Assembly: GCA_029974635.1 (NCBI GenBank)
Contig: JARKQY010000023.1
Coordinates: forward strand, 1-64,000
Origin: Bacillota bacterium
Lineage (GTDB): Bacteria > Bacillota > UBA4882 > UBA8346
Direction: 5' to 3'
Length of the DNA stretch: 64,000 bases
Below, one piece after another: positions 53,504 through 62,223 of this stretch (the stretch's first letter is position 1; every line of letters begins with the position of its first letter). The notes under the pieces are model-generated. The model did not search any database and was not told the DNA's origin. It saw only the letters and a list, made by a program, of their open reading frames with translations. Position numbers and translations under genes: made by a program.

Positions 53504-55189
53504 ATGCCGGTGTTTCTGCGCAATTTTTTGAAATTATTGAAACCGCAAAATATGAAGGATTGGTTGGGCAATTTCCCCATCATCAACCAATTTTTGATCA
53601 TTTTTTCCGGCTTTATGTTCCTGTTGCTTTTCTTGGTGGTTTCCGGTTCGTTCTTCCTGATTGCCATGAATGCCAAGACCGGATATGGCAGTCTTCAATT
53701 GAATAAAGAATTGCGGTTACTGGTGCAAACCAACCAAAAGCTAGCCGAAATCGAGCTGCTGGGAGGAGAAAAATATTCACAACTCAATAATCAGTCCGCT
53801 GATAAATTGTTGCAAAGTCTGGAGATTGAATTGCTCCAAAGCCGGCTGCTATCCGGCAAGAATTCGAAAGTAATCAACGATAGTCTATCCCAATTAAGTA
53901 ATGCGTTTTCCGGAGCAGTGGCCTATCCGCAATATCAAACCATCCGGAATGAAGTTAGACAACTGCGGCAACTCTTGATAAAGCAGGAACGTTTGCTTCG
54001 TAAATCCAGAGGCGAAATTTATGATACCACTTTATTCAGGGTATTGTTATGGGTGTCACTGGTTCTAGTCGGCTTCGGATTTATTTATTGGAGTATGGTT
54101 GCGGTAAAGACTGCAACTGAATACCATTATACAACCAAATATTTTGAAGGTATTAGCCGGCGGTATGCCCAAGGTCAACTGGAAAAAGAGATTCCGGATT
54201 TTCCGAACGCCGAATTTCAAGAAATTAAAGAGGTGCTTCAAGCTCATTTTCAACGAATCCGGGAACGTTATCGGTATTTGGACGAATATGCCGCTGAGAT
54301 TCCCTCCATCTTAAGCGATTTGGTAACTACGGTGCGGCAAAACGACGGGCATTGTTTGAATGTAAAGCAGAATTTGAAAATAATCATTGACGATACGTAT
54401 CATAGCCTTGATCTTTTCCCGGAGATCGCGGAACGGATCAAAAATTTAAATTTGAGCTTGACTGAAACCCAGAATGAGTTTACTGAGATCCATAATAGTT
54501 TTCAGAAAGCCGGTGTAGTTTTTCAAAACGCTCCGCTGGAAATCCAAAAAATAGCGGGCGAAGTGGATATCCGGGATGAGCATACGAAAGCAATAAACCG
54601 GAGCCTGAAAGAACTGCGCATGCATATCGACAATATCCAGCAAATTGTTACGGTTTTTGACAGTATTGCCCAACAGACCACTGTATTGTCATTGAACGCT
54701 TCCATTGAAGCAGCCAGGGCCGGTGCTTCCGGGAGTGGTTTCGATATTGCCGCCGCTGAAATCGATATGTTAGCGGATCGAATCGGAGTAATTCCGCAGG
54801 ATTTATTGAAAACGATGACCAAAGTTCACAAGCGGATGGTGGAAACAATTCGCGCCAACGAGTTAATCCTCCCGCAACACAAACAAAATAAAAAATATTT
54901 TGAGGGCGTCGAAGGCGAATTAACCTCGTTTTGGGATGAGCTAAACCGGATTTTAAACGAATTGCGTGAATACAGCCAATTGGTGGAAGAATTCTACAAC
55001 CGTCAAAAGTCGCTGGAACAGGCCACCATATTTTTAGCGGAACTGAATCAACAAATTCCGGCCAATTATGGCCGGGTTACCGCTACACTGGATGTGTTGG
55101 GCAAGTCGGAGGAACTGCCGGAATCCCTTGAACAAATTAAAGCTTTAATGGAAAAGTTAGGTCATAAATTGGAGAAAATCCTGAATTAA
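53504..55189 (+). CDS. Chemoreceptor-like membrane protein with degenerate signalling tip (1)
   Basis: A 561-residue membrane protein. Two membrane segments (about 27-52 and 183-205) enclose a small extracytoplasmic helical domain; then come a HAMP-like segment and a long coiled coil. The hairpin tip keeps L-N-A-S-I-E-A-A-R-A-G, but the flank reads I-A-Q-Q-T-T-V-L-S and G-S-G-F-D-I-A-A-A-E instead of the canonical E-Q-T-N-L-L-A and G-R-G-F-A-V-V-A-x-E. ATG 53504 follows GGAGGAGAGC; an in-frame ATG at 53426 has no site. No che genes are near. Coupling to CheA is uncertain. It is likely co-transcribed with the next gene. Confidence 0.8.
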   Translation: MPVFLRNFLKLLKPQNMKDWLGNFPIINQFLIIFSGFMFLLLFLVVSGSFFLIAMNAKTGYGSLQLNKELRLLVQTNQKLAEIELLGGEKYSQLNNQSADKLLQSLEIELLQSRLLSGKNSKVINDSLSQLSNAFSGAVAYPQYQTIRNEVRQLRQLLIKQERLLRKSRGEIYDTTLFRVLLWVSLVLVGFGFIYWSMVAVKTATEYHYTTKYFEGISRRYAQGQLEKEIPDFPNAEFQEIKEVLQAHFQRIRERYRYLDEYAAEIPSILSDLVTTVRQNDGHCLNVKQNLKIIIDDTYHSLDLFPEIAERIKNLNLSLTETQNEFTEIHNSFQKAGVVFQNAPLEIQKIAGEVDIRDEHTKAINRSLKELRMHIDNIQQIVTVFDSIAQQTTVLSLNASIEAARAGASGSGFDIAAAEIDMLADRIGVIPQDLLKTMTKVHKRMVETIRANELILPQHKQNKKYFEGVEGELTSFWDELNRILNELREYSQLVEEFYNRQKSLEQATIFLAELNQQIPANYGRVTATLDVLGKSEELPESLEQIKALMEKLGHKLEKILN

Positions 55190-55229
55190 TCACTGAAATA
55201 TCGAAACCGTGCATGACGGAGGAGTCCCA

Positions 55230-56927
55230 ATGCCGAAAATCCTTGATCGATTGTTCCCTAGGGTGGATTCGTTTAAACGAAGCCCCTTAGCTTTTCTCAA
55301 TTTTCAGCTTAAAGTGTTTTTAGCCATCGCAGTTTTTGCGGTAGGCATTGTAGTGCTGGTCACTCATGCAATGGGGCAGTACCAAAAACTGTACCGCCAA
55401 TATGATAAAATGAAGCAAATCAACATTCAACTGGCTTCTGTAAAAAATTTAAAGAGTGAAGCCGGAACTATTCTTTATAAATGTTTAGCTTCCACCAGAA
55501 ATCAAAAGTCCCTTGAACTTGGAAACAGTATAACGAATTTTACGCAAGCAACCGATGAACTAACCGTAAAACTCGGAGATCGGGCCAACGAGTTAGCAGC
55601 GACAAGTAGCAAATATATTCAAGCCTTGAATTACTATAGTATTTTTGAGATGAATAAAGTCCATTACCGGGAGTTAAAAGATTATCACAATCAACTCCGC
55701 AAGTCCTTCGTTAAGCTGGAAAACCAACTTGAAAGGGAGAGCGGAAAACAAATTTGGCGCCCTGGCGGAATGATTCTGTTTATCATTTGGGACCTATTTT
55801 GGTTGGCTATTGTTGTATTGGCTGGCGGCTGGATATTTATCAAAGCCGTCAAATCAATTACTACACCGGTACAGTTAATTTCACGCCATTTTGAAAAAAG
55901 CCGGGCCGGAGAAGAAGGTTTCGATTTGTCAATTTCATCCTTTGAAGGGCTGGGGATGACAGCGGCTAATTTAAAAGCAGGCGAATCGGTTTGGCGGGAT
56001 ATTTTTAGTGAAATAAAAGAAATCGTGAAAAAACTTGAAGAACAAGGCTCGGACTTGATTGCCGGCATCAAGGTTCAAGAAATCTCCGAAGTTCAAATAT
56101 ATGAAGCCCATAAAGCAATTGACAGTTACGTTTCCGAACAAATGAAGACCAGTGAAAAAGCTAAGGAACAATTGCAGTTTTTGGTGGCCAATCTTGCCTC
56201 CCTGCAAAAGATCCCGCAACAATTAAATGAGTTTGTGGAAAGGATTCAGGGATTATTAACCGAGATGGAGACGAATTTGGCCGAGGTTTTACAAGCCCCA
56301 TTGGTCTTTAAGGATAGTTCGTATATCATCAGGGCGTTGTTTGAAGATTTGAGCTATACTGCCGCCAAGATTAATGAGGTAATATCCATTTTGAACGAGG
56401 TTTCGGGACAGGCCGAATTGTTATCTTTCAACACTGCAATTGAAGCCGCCAGGGCCGGCAGTCATGGTTTGGGATTTGGAGTCGTTTCCCGGGAGATCGC
56501 CAAACTGGTGGAACGTTCTAAAAAATCGGCGGTAGAACTGAATACGATAATCTCCCAAGTTCAAACCGAGATCAACCAGGTGAATGAGTTGTTACCCCAG
56601 GCCATTATCAACGCGGAGACAGCAACTGGTTACCAAGAAGCCGTAATGTCCATCTGCACCCGTATCTTTGAAACCACCCGTTCCAGTATTGATGACTTGC
56701 TGAAGCTAATCCGGGTTTTTGAGGATATTGTCGCCAAAAGCAGTGAAATCACGAAAGAGTCGAATCTGATATCCGCATTGAATTTTGAAGAGAAAGAAAA
56801 ACTTGATCAAATGGAGCTTGAGATCATTGATTACCAGTTGAATGTGAAGGAAGCGGTCCGGATTGCCGGAAAAATTGGCGAATCGGTTTATAATCTGAAA
56901 CAGTCGCTGGTGGGATTGGATGTATAA
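55230..56927 (+). CDS. Chemoreceptor-like membrane protein with degenerate signalling tip (2)
   Basis: A 565-residue relative of the preceding protein: two membrane segments (about 28-50 and 180-205), a helical outside domain and a long cytoplasmic coiled coil. The tip reads Q-A-E-L-L-S-F-N-T-A-I-E-A-A-R-A-G-S-H-G and continues G-F-G-V-V-S-R-E-I-A-K-L-V, closer to the canonical MCP tip than the first protein but still altered. ATG 55230 follows ACGGAGGAG, 41 bases after the first gene. Similar domain order suggests the pair arose by duplication and may form mixed signalling complexes. The repeat element follows the stop. Confidence 0.82.
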   Translation: MPKILDRLFPRVDSFKRSPLAFLNFQLKVFLAIAVFAVGIVVLVTHAMGQYQKLYRQYDKMKQINIQLASVKNLKSEAGTILYKCLASTRNQKSLELGNSITNFTQATDELTVKLGDRANELAATSSKYIQALNYYSIFEMNKVHYRELKDYHNQLRKSFVKLENQLERESGKQIWRPGGMILFIIWDLFWLAIVVLAGGWIFIKAVKSITTPVQLISRHFEKSRAGEEGFDLSISSFEGLGMTAANLKAGESVWRDIFSEIKEIVKKLEEQGSDLIAGIKVQEISEVQIYEAHKAIDSYVSEQMKTSEKAKEQLQFLVANLASLQKIPQQLNEFVERIQGLLTEMETNLAEVLQAPLVFKDSSYIIRALFEDLSYTAAKINEVISILNEVSGQAELLSFNTAIEAARAGSHGLGFGVVSREIAKLVERSKKSAVELNTIISQVQTEINQVNELLPQAIINAETATGYQEAVMSICTRIFETTRSSIDDLLKLIRVFEDIVAKSSEITKESNLISALNFEEKEKLDQMELEIIDYQLNVKEAVRIAGKIGESVYNLKQSLVGLDV

Positions 56928-56951
56928 TTTAGATTTAGATTATTAATAAGG

Positions 56952-57062
56952 GGCTGTCCCAAAGGTATTTTAACGACGACGATATACAATATATAGGTTT
57001 GCAGTTGTCTGTAGACTATATATTCTATATCATTCCGGATTCAAAGTACTTTTTAGACAGCC
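56952..57062 (+). repeat. MITE-like hairpin repeat, copy 2
   Basis: 111 bases, the same orientation and ends as the copy at 50898. The inner stem is kept with a compensating change (a C-G pair in copy 1 is A-T here) and one mismatch. It lies between the stop of the chemoreceptor-like gene and that of the DUF1349 gene. Confidence 0.88.
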
Positions 57063-57065
57063 TCT

Positions 57066-57677
57066 TTATTGTTGCGGCGATACAAATTTAGCACTAGGGA
57101 TTTTTTTGGTTATCAAGTCGAGAAGCTCGAACCTTACTTTGCAGCCGGTGCCAATGGGGCATTGGGCGACAATGCCGGCCTTGATTTTCTGGGGAAGGTC
57201 CATGCTGAAAAAGCGGATTATCGTCCAGTTCTTTTCATCCAAAGAATAATGGAACCCAAAGCAGTTGCCGGATCTTAGTATCTTTAAATAGGGCTGCACT
57301 ACACCGATTCGCAGGGAAGGACAATCGTCCGAGACTGTCCGGGTTACAACACTGACAATGGAAGGTTCGTTCAGCCAGTTTTCATAACCTAATTTCGCCC
57401 AATTTTTAGAGTCCGCCATCACCATCAGGCAGCCGGCGTCAAAGGTTTGGGTCATGTTGATATTAATTCTGGCAGTCATTTCAAAGTCGCCATCCACATG
57501 TGCGTATAAATACGGAGCCGTACCCACAAAGCTGGGGCCTTCAGGATCATTAAAAAAATCCGTTTTCGGCGGGGCAATAATTTCAATTCCGTTATTAAAA
57601 CGCCATTCAACTGGTTCATTCAGCCATTGCAAATGATTCTTCAAGCTGCGTCCGCTGCTTCCCGTGAATAAATTCAT
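57066..57677 (-). CDS. DUF1349 concanavalin-like protein
   Basis: A 203-residue cytoplasmic protein of the DUF1349 family, a beta-sandwich of the concanavalin type. Family stretches are the W-L-N-E-P start, K-T-D-F-F-N-D-P, D-A-G-C-L-M-V, W-A-K-L-G-Y-E and S-L-D-E-K-N-W. Members are sometimes annotated as regulators of enolase, but no biochemical function is firm; a sugar-binding role is plausible from the fold. CGGGAGG precedes the ATG. It stands alone on its strand, with the repeat element three bases after its stop. Confidence 0.9.
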   Translation of the reverse strand: MNLFTGSSGRSLKNHLQWLNEPVEWRFNNGIEIIAPPKTDFFNDPEGPSFVGTAPYLYAHVDGDFEMTARININMTQTFDAGCLMVMADSKNWAKLGYENWLNEPSIVSVVTRTVSDDCPSLRIGVVQPYLKILRSGNCFGFHYSLDEKNWTIIRFFSMDLPQKIKAGIVAQCPIGTGCKVRFELLDLITKKIPSAKFVSPQQ

Positions 57678-57903
57678 AGAATATTAATTCCTCCCGATTA
57701 TCAACATCAGCTTGCATCCAGGTATCTTTAAATTAGGTGGTGAATTTAAAAACCTGGCAATTGTACCCAGAAATTATGTTATAATTATGATTAGTAAATG
57801 TCAACCCCTAATAATCCCTTTCAGAACACTTTTTTAGAAAAGTTGGCTAAAAGGTTTCATATCCTGTTTTTTAGGGTAAAACTACGTGAGCGGGGGATTT
57901 CCG

Positions 57904-57978
57904 GTGTTTAATTTATTAACGGAGGCAAGCCTGCAACAGGCATTTCAATCCGGATATACTGCTGAAGGAGAGTCATGA
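57904..57978 (+). CDS. Possible 24-residue upstream peptide coupled to the flavin reductase
   Basis: A GTG at 57904, five bases after GCGGGGGA, opens a 24-codon frame whose TGA stop (57976-57978) overlaps the ATG of the next gene as ATGA. The peptide is amphipathic (starts M-F-N-L-L-T-E-A-S-L) and inside it AGGAG precedes the next start. Such overlap suggests translational coupling. It may also be chance; no homologue is known to me. Confidence 0.4.
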   Translation: MFNLLTEASLQQAFQSGYTAEGES

Positions 57979-58640
57979 TGAAACAATGGCGCTGTAAAAT
58001 CTGCGGTTATATTCACGTTGGGGAGGCTCCCCCGGAAAAATGTCCGGTTTGCGGCGCCGGTCCCGAATCCTTTGAGGAAATTGGCAATCAAGCCAGCAGT
58101 GACACATATCTAAGCGAATCTGTCAGTGATTTAGCAGTGAACCGCGGCCAAATTCAAGGGGCCTTATTTCAGATTCCCTGCGGTTTGTTTGTTATCAGCA
58201 CCTCAGCTCACGGGAAAAATAATGGGATGATCAATAATACGGTTTTTCAAATTACGGATCAACCACTGCAAATATTATTGGGTATGGATAAATCCCATTT
58301 AACCACCGGGTTGATTGAAAAGAATCTCAGTTTCGCGGTTCTTTTCCTGCGTCCGGATCAGATCCAACTGGTCAAGCGTTTCGGATTTCAATCAGGACGG
58401 GAAACCGATAAATTTGAGGGAATTACGTGGCACGCTGGAGAGACCGGAGTTCCTATTTTGGATGATTGCGGCGGATATCTGGAATGCAGAGTCCAGCCGG
58501 AGAAAATCTGGGATGCCGGAACCCACCGGGTGTTTCTGGCTGAAGTATTATCCAGCGTCTTCCAACCGGGGGTGCAGCTACTAAACTACCAGGAATACCG
58601 CAGCCGGAAGGCGGAGCTTTGGGTGGCAGAAAATGGCTGA
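57975..58640 (+). CDS. Rubredoxin-flavin reductase fusion protein
   Basis: A 221-residue cytoplasmic redox protein. The first 35 residues are a rubredoxin-like iron site (C-K-I-C-G-Y and C-P-V-C-G-A). The rest (about 57-215) is a flavin-reductase-type FMN-binding split barrel, with G-L-F-V-I-S-T and K-N-N-G-M-I-N-N-T-V-F-Q-I. Similar fusions in anaerobes pass electrons from NAD(P)H through FMN to oxygen or nitric oxide reductases. Start ATG 57975 or 57978 after AAGGAGAG. The tsaD gene begins eight bases before its stop, so the two are translationally coupled. Confidence 0.9.
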   Translation: MMKQWRCKICGYIHVGEAPPEKCPVCGAGPESFEEIGNQASSDTYLSESVSDLAVNRGQIQGALFQIPCGLFVISTSAHGKNNGMINNTVFQITDQPLQILLGMDKSHLTTGLIEKNLSFAVLFLRPDQIQLVKRFGFQSGRETDKFEGITWHAGETGVPILDDCGGYLECRVQPEKIWDAGTHRVFLAEVLSSVFQPGVQLLNYQEYRSRKAELWVAENG

Positions 58641-59640
58641 ATTTATCACTCTGGGTATTGAATCTTCCTGCGATGAAACCGCAGTAGCAGTAGTAGCGGA
58701 TGGTACCATAATCAAATCGAATCTTATTTCATCCCAGTTGGATCTTCATGCCCGGTTCGGGGGAGTAGTCCCGGAGCTGGCGGCCCGCTCGCACCTGGAG
58801 GTTGTTCTGCCCATTTACCGGCTGGCATTGGAAGAAGCCGGGATTGAATTGAAGGACGTTAACCTGATAGCGGCTACCTATGGTCCAGGATTGGTGGGGA
58901 GCCTATTGGTAGGTCTTTCTTTCGCCAAGGGACTGGCCCTGGCTGCCAATATACCATTTATAGCGGTAAACCATATTGAAGGCCATATTTATGCTAATGT
59001 TCTCGAACGGCTGCCCATTAAGACACCATTGCTTTGTTTGACGGTCTCCGGGGGGCATACTGATTTACTGTATTTGGAACGATGGGGTGTATATAAAATA
59101 CTGGGACGGACCCGGGATGACGCCGCCGGAGAGGCCTTCGACAAAGTAGCGCGAGTATTGGGACTGGGATATCCGGGGGGACCGGCTATCGATAAAATAG
59201 CCCGGGGAGTCACCGGTGATCTGGAGTTTGCCCAGATCAAAGGCCTGGCGGAAACCTATGATTTCAGCTTCAGCGGTCTTAAAACCGCGGTCATTAACTA
59301 TTTGCACCGTCAGAAGCAAATGGGCGCCGGTATTGATGTTGAACAAGTTGCCGCCAGTTTTCAAAGACTAGCGGTAGAACAGTTGCTGGATAAGCTTTTT
59401 AAAGCCGCTCACGATTACCGGGTACCTTCGATTCTTTTGTCCGGAGGTGTAGCAGCCAACTCTTACTTGCGGCAGCGTTGTCAAGTAGAAGCCGAAAAGC
59501 GCGGCATCCGGATCTTTTATCCGGAACGCGAACTGTGTACCGATAACGGGGCAATGATAGCTGCTGCCGGTTATTTTCATTATCAAGCCGGGGAAATTAC
59601 CGGACTGGAAATCACCGCGCAACCGGATCTGAAACTCTGA
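58633..59640 (+). CDS. tsaD: tRNA N6-threonylcarbamoyladenosine transferase TsaD
   Basis: A 335-residue enzyme that transfers the threonylcarbamoyl group from its adenylate to A37 of ANN-decoding tRNAs. Universal Kae1/TsaD motifs: G-I-E-S-S-C-D-E-T at the N-terminus, the metal-binding V-N-H-I-E-G-H (about 113-119), V-S-G-G-H-T and S-G-G-V-A-A-N-S near the C-terminus. Length fits the family. It overlaps the previous gene by eight bases (start inside the end of the flavin reductase). It works with TsaB, TsaE and TsaC, none of which is in the window. Confidence 0.97.
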   Translation: MAEFITLGIESSCDETAVAVVADGTIIKSNLISSQLDLHARFGGVVPELAARSHLEVVLPIYRLALEEAGIELKDVNLIAATYGPGLVGSLLVGLSFAKGLALAANIPFIAVNHIEGHIYANVLERLPIKTPLLCLTVSGGHTDLLYLERWGVYKILGRTRDDAAGEAFDKVARVLGLGYPGGPAIDKIARGVTGDLEFAQIKGLAETYDFSFSGLKTAVINYLHRQKQMGAGIDVEQVAASFQRLAVEQLLDKLFKAAHDYRVPSILLSGGVAANSYLRQRCQVEAEKRGIRIFYPERELCTDNGAMIAAAGYFHYQAGEITGLEITAQPDLKL

Positions 59641-59798
59641 TGTGGATAAATCGCTAAATACCTGAATAGAATTGGGTTGAAAAAATGAAGTTATATACAA
59701 AGGAATTTGTTAATAACCTGTGCATAATGTGAATAACTCTTCGAAAAACGGTAAAATAAATATCAAATTTGTGGATAAGTTGTTGATAATGTGGAGAA
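59641..59798 (+). promoter_or_regulatory. Cluster of DnaA-box-like 9-mers
   Basis: TGTGGATAA (perfect complement of TTATCCACA) occurs at 59641 and 59770. One- or two-base variants lie at 59719 (TGTGCATAA), 59728 (TGTGAATAA), 59781 (TGTTGATAA) and 59790 (TGTGGAGAA). All six point the same way, two pairs abut at 9-base spacing. The intergenic region (59641-59956) is AT-rich and has no gene. A DnaA-binding locus away from dnaA, as DnaA-box clusters in Bacillus, is the likely reading. Confidence 0.65.
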
Positions 59799-59956
59799 TT
59801 ATTTATTGGCAATCATTTGGAATCTCAGAAACCTTTTCGAGCAAGAAATTATCGGGTCTTGTTCCATCGGTAATCATGGCCACTGAAAATTGACATAATT
59901 GAAAATCCTGGCTTAGTATGGGTAAGTCATGAGGAATCAGTAGAAAAAATGGTAAA

Positions 59957-61606
59957 ATGAGGCTATTAATGTACTGGGAAAATTTTACACGGATTGATTT
60001 GGAGACATTGGTGGCTCCGGAGATTCTGGAACGGGGACTGGATTATTTCCGGCATGGGCATGTTATCGCAACAGTCCGGTTGGACCAAGTCCTGGCAGGA
60101 GAGGTTGCCGGGAGCGTTGGTATTTATCAGGTGAGGCTATGGCTTGAGGATACAAAGGTTAAAAGCAGTTGTACCTGTCCTTATGAGGGTTTTTGTAAGC
60201 ATTTGGCAGCATTGGCTATCGGCTGGCTGGAAAACAAGGCCAGTTTTATGGAAGCAAGGGTATTCCTAGATCAGGTCCTTAAGGAACCCGAGAAGATTCC
60301 GAATCTCCTTGAAAAGCTGGTTCTTCGGAATCCGCTAGACTTTATGAGGATTATCGCTGATCGGGCTTTGATATCAAAAACCTTGTCGGTACGAGGAATA
60401 ATCAACCTGGTGCGCAACATTTTTGAAAGTGCTTCATTGGGTTATAATAACCTGGATGCTCTGTGGGAAAAAGTTGCCGGAGTGGAAAAATTGCTTGAAA
60501 AGGAACTGCTGGCCGGTAACCAGGAAGCCATTGAGCTTCTATGCCAGGTACTTAAGGGTATCCGGACGGTCTATCTAAATAACCGCCAGCCAGAAGTATC
60601 CAACTATTTTAAAACTATCATTTCCTTGTTTGTGAAGATTGAAGGGTGCTTTAAAAAGGCTGATCTTCACGAATTAGGTGAATTGGGAATGAAATTTTAC
60701 TTTGATTCCGGCCTATGGGAATGGAAGAATGAATTAAAGGAAGCTTTAATCCATTTGAGCGCGGTTGATCCTTATTTTATATACGATTATTTGGAGGATC
60801 AGGTTTTTGAAAATCCGGAAACCGGTATACCCATCTTGGATCTTATTAGTTGTTATGAGTTATTAACTGTGGTTCAGAACGAAACCTCCGCGCAATGCGC
60901 GGATAAATCCGGTTATTACCTGGAGAAAGCAACCCGGCAATTGACTGCCAACGGCGACGGACGGTTGTGGATGATTGACCGGATGATGAACTCCCATATG
61001 GAGGATGCTTACCGGTTGACCAAGGAGGCTTTGGTTTCAGGAATAGAGCCGAAGCGGTCGTTCCGCGACCGGATGATTCAAATTCACTGGAGACGACAGG
61101 GATTCCGGCAGGCGGCTTCCTTGAGTTTCATCCAGTTTCAAGAAGAACCGAACTTTGAAGAGTATTTGCGTTTGAAAAAAATCCTGGAGAACCATCCGGC
61201 GGATTGGGAGGACTATCTGAAACGGCTCCGGATTTTTTTAGATCAGCAAGGCTGCGATTTGCTGCTATTCCAAATTGCCATGGATCAAAAGAATTGCGCG
61301 GAGGTCATCCAACGGTTGGGAGAGGCCCAGGATGATCCCTCGCTTTTGTTGGCAACGGCCGATTTTCTTTATGAAAACAACTCCCCCGAAATAGCCGCAG
61401 CTTTTCCACAACTAATTCAAATGCTTTTGAGGGAACAAACCGCTTCATTTTGGAATGTTGCTTTGCGGGCGACAGCCGGTTATAAAAAGCTGTGTTATCA
61501 AGCTGAGCGCCGGGAAGAATGGGATCAGTTCCGGACCAGATTGCTGGCCGAGTATCCCGGAGATTCCCGTTTTCGGATCAAGTTTGGAAGTATATTAAAA
61601 GGGTAA
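59957..61606 (+). CDS. SWIM zinc-finger protein
   Basis: A 549-residue cytoplasmic protein. A SWIM zinc finger (S-C-T-C-P...F-C-K-H-L-A-A-L-A-I) at about 72-92 is preceded by the usual domain in which a beta strand reads G-S-V-G-I-Y-Q-V-R-L-W. The remaining 450 residues are helical and TPR-like, with no catalytic motif. SWIM domains bind DNA or proteins; in bacteria they are often next to SNF2 helicases, but none is here. The start could be ATG 59957 or ATG 59969, the latter with GAGG five bases before. It follows the DnaA-box cluster; function unknown. Confidence 0.85.
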   Translation: MRLLMYWENFTRIDLETLVAPEILERGLDYFRHGHVIATVRLDQVLAGEVAGSVGIYQVRLWLEDTKVKSSCTCPYEGFCKHLAALAIGWLENKASFMEARVFLDQVLKEPEKIPNLLEKLVLRNPLDFMRIIADRALISKTLSVRGIINLVRNIFESASLGYNNLDALWEKVAGVEKLLEKELLAGNQEAIELLCQVLKGIRTVYLNNRQPEVSNYFKTIISLFVKIEGCFKKADLHELGELGMKFYFDSGLWEWKNELKEALIHLSAVDPYFIYDYLEDQVFENPETGIPILDLISCYELLTVVQNETSAQCADKSGYYLEKATRQLTANGDGRLWMIDRMMNSHMEDAYRLTKEALVSGIEPKRSFRDRMIQIHWRRQGFRQAASLSFIQFQEEPNFEEYLRLKKILENHPADWEDYLKRLRIFLDQQGCDLLLFQIAMDQKNCAEVIQRLGEAQDDPSLLLATADFLYENNSPEIAAAFPQLIQMLLREQTASFWNVALRATAGYKKLCYQAERREEWDQFRTRLLAEYPGDSRFRIKFGSILKG

Positions 61607-61959
61607 AGGGTTTAGGTTTCGGGGCCAATCGTTCAGCGTTCCGGGTTCCATACGAATCGATGAACGATGAACACGAAACGAAACATCCTCGAATCACAGA
61701 ATACAATAAACGTGAACACGGAACGATTAAAAATTAATATCTGAAAATCATTGACTTCGAAAACTATCGGAGCTATACTGGAGTTATTAGTTAAGTTATT
61801 GGTTCTTTAGTGATTGGTGTTATTACTAATAACGAGAGACTACCAATACCTAGTAACTAAATCTCTAAAATAACCAAATAACCAAATAACTAATTACTAG
61901 TAGCCATAGACCAATATACCAATCAAGCGGATGAAGAGGCCATTACCGTTGGCGGCTTT
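61607..61959. other. Intergenic region with short repeats
   Basis: No gene seen. A tandem ATAACCAA repeat lies at about 61870-61890, and ATTAGTTA...TTGGTT near 61785-61805 is roughly inverted to AACCAAATAACTAAT at 61880-61894. The region is rich in A and T; no terminator was found for the SWIM gene. Confidence 0.5.
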
Positions 61960-62190
61960 TAGAGAGGAAGGCGTCGAGCTGCAAGCTTTCCAGTACGTGG
62001 CGGGATAGACCACCTTGGACGCTCCGGTGAAAGAATATGGATGCGAGGATTTTTCGGCTTCGTTTCTGGAAACCGGCGCATGAGCTGCGATACGGCTGGT
62101 GAAAGCGGGCTTGACGTTTAAAACGTTTGGCCAATGAGGGTGGAACCACGGTTACCCCGTCCCTTTTTTATAGGGATGGGGTTTTTGTTT
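61960..62190 (+). ncRNA. T-box leader of the Nudix-thrS operon
   Basis: AGAGAGGAAGG near 61960 begins a stem I with GCGTC (about 61971-61975) facing GACGC (about 62018-62022). ACC triplets at 62009-62014 on its 3' side would suit a threonine specifier. The T-box GAGGGTGGAACCACGG lies at 62136-62151 and the terminator ACCCCGTCCCT (62154-62164) with AGGGATGGGGT (62172-62182), then TTTTG TTT. Uncharged tRNA-Thr should favour antitermination. The threonine specificity is supported by thrS downstream. Confidence 0.9.
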
Positions 62191-62223
62191 ACCTATGATG
62201 TCTCAATAAGTGAGGGAGAAACA

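Noticed and set aside
50898..57062. Composite transposon bounded by the two MITE-like copies
   Set aside because: No transposase lies between them, the genes inside have ordinary composition, and no target duplication was seen.
59641..59956. Chromosomal origin oriC
   Set aside because: DnaA-box cluster present, but dnaA, dnaN, rpmH and gidA-type neighbours are absent, so a remote DnaA-binding locus is favoured.
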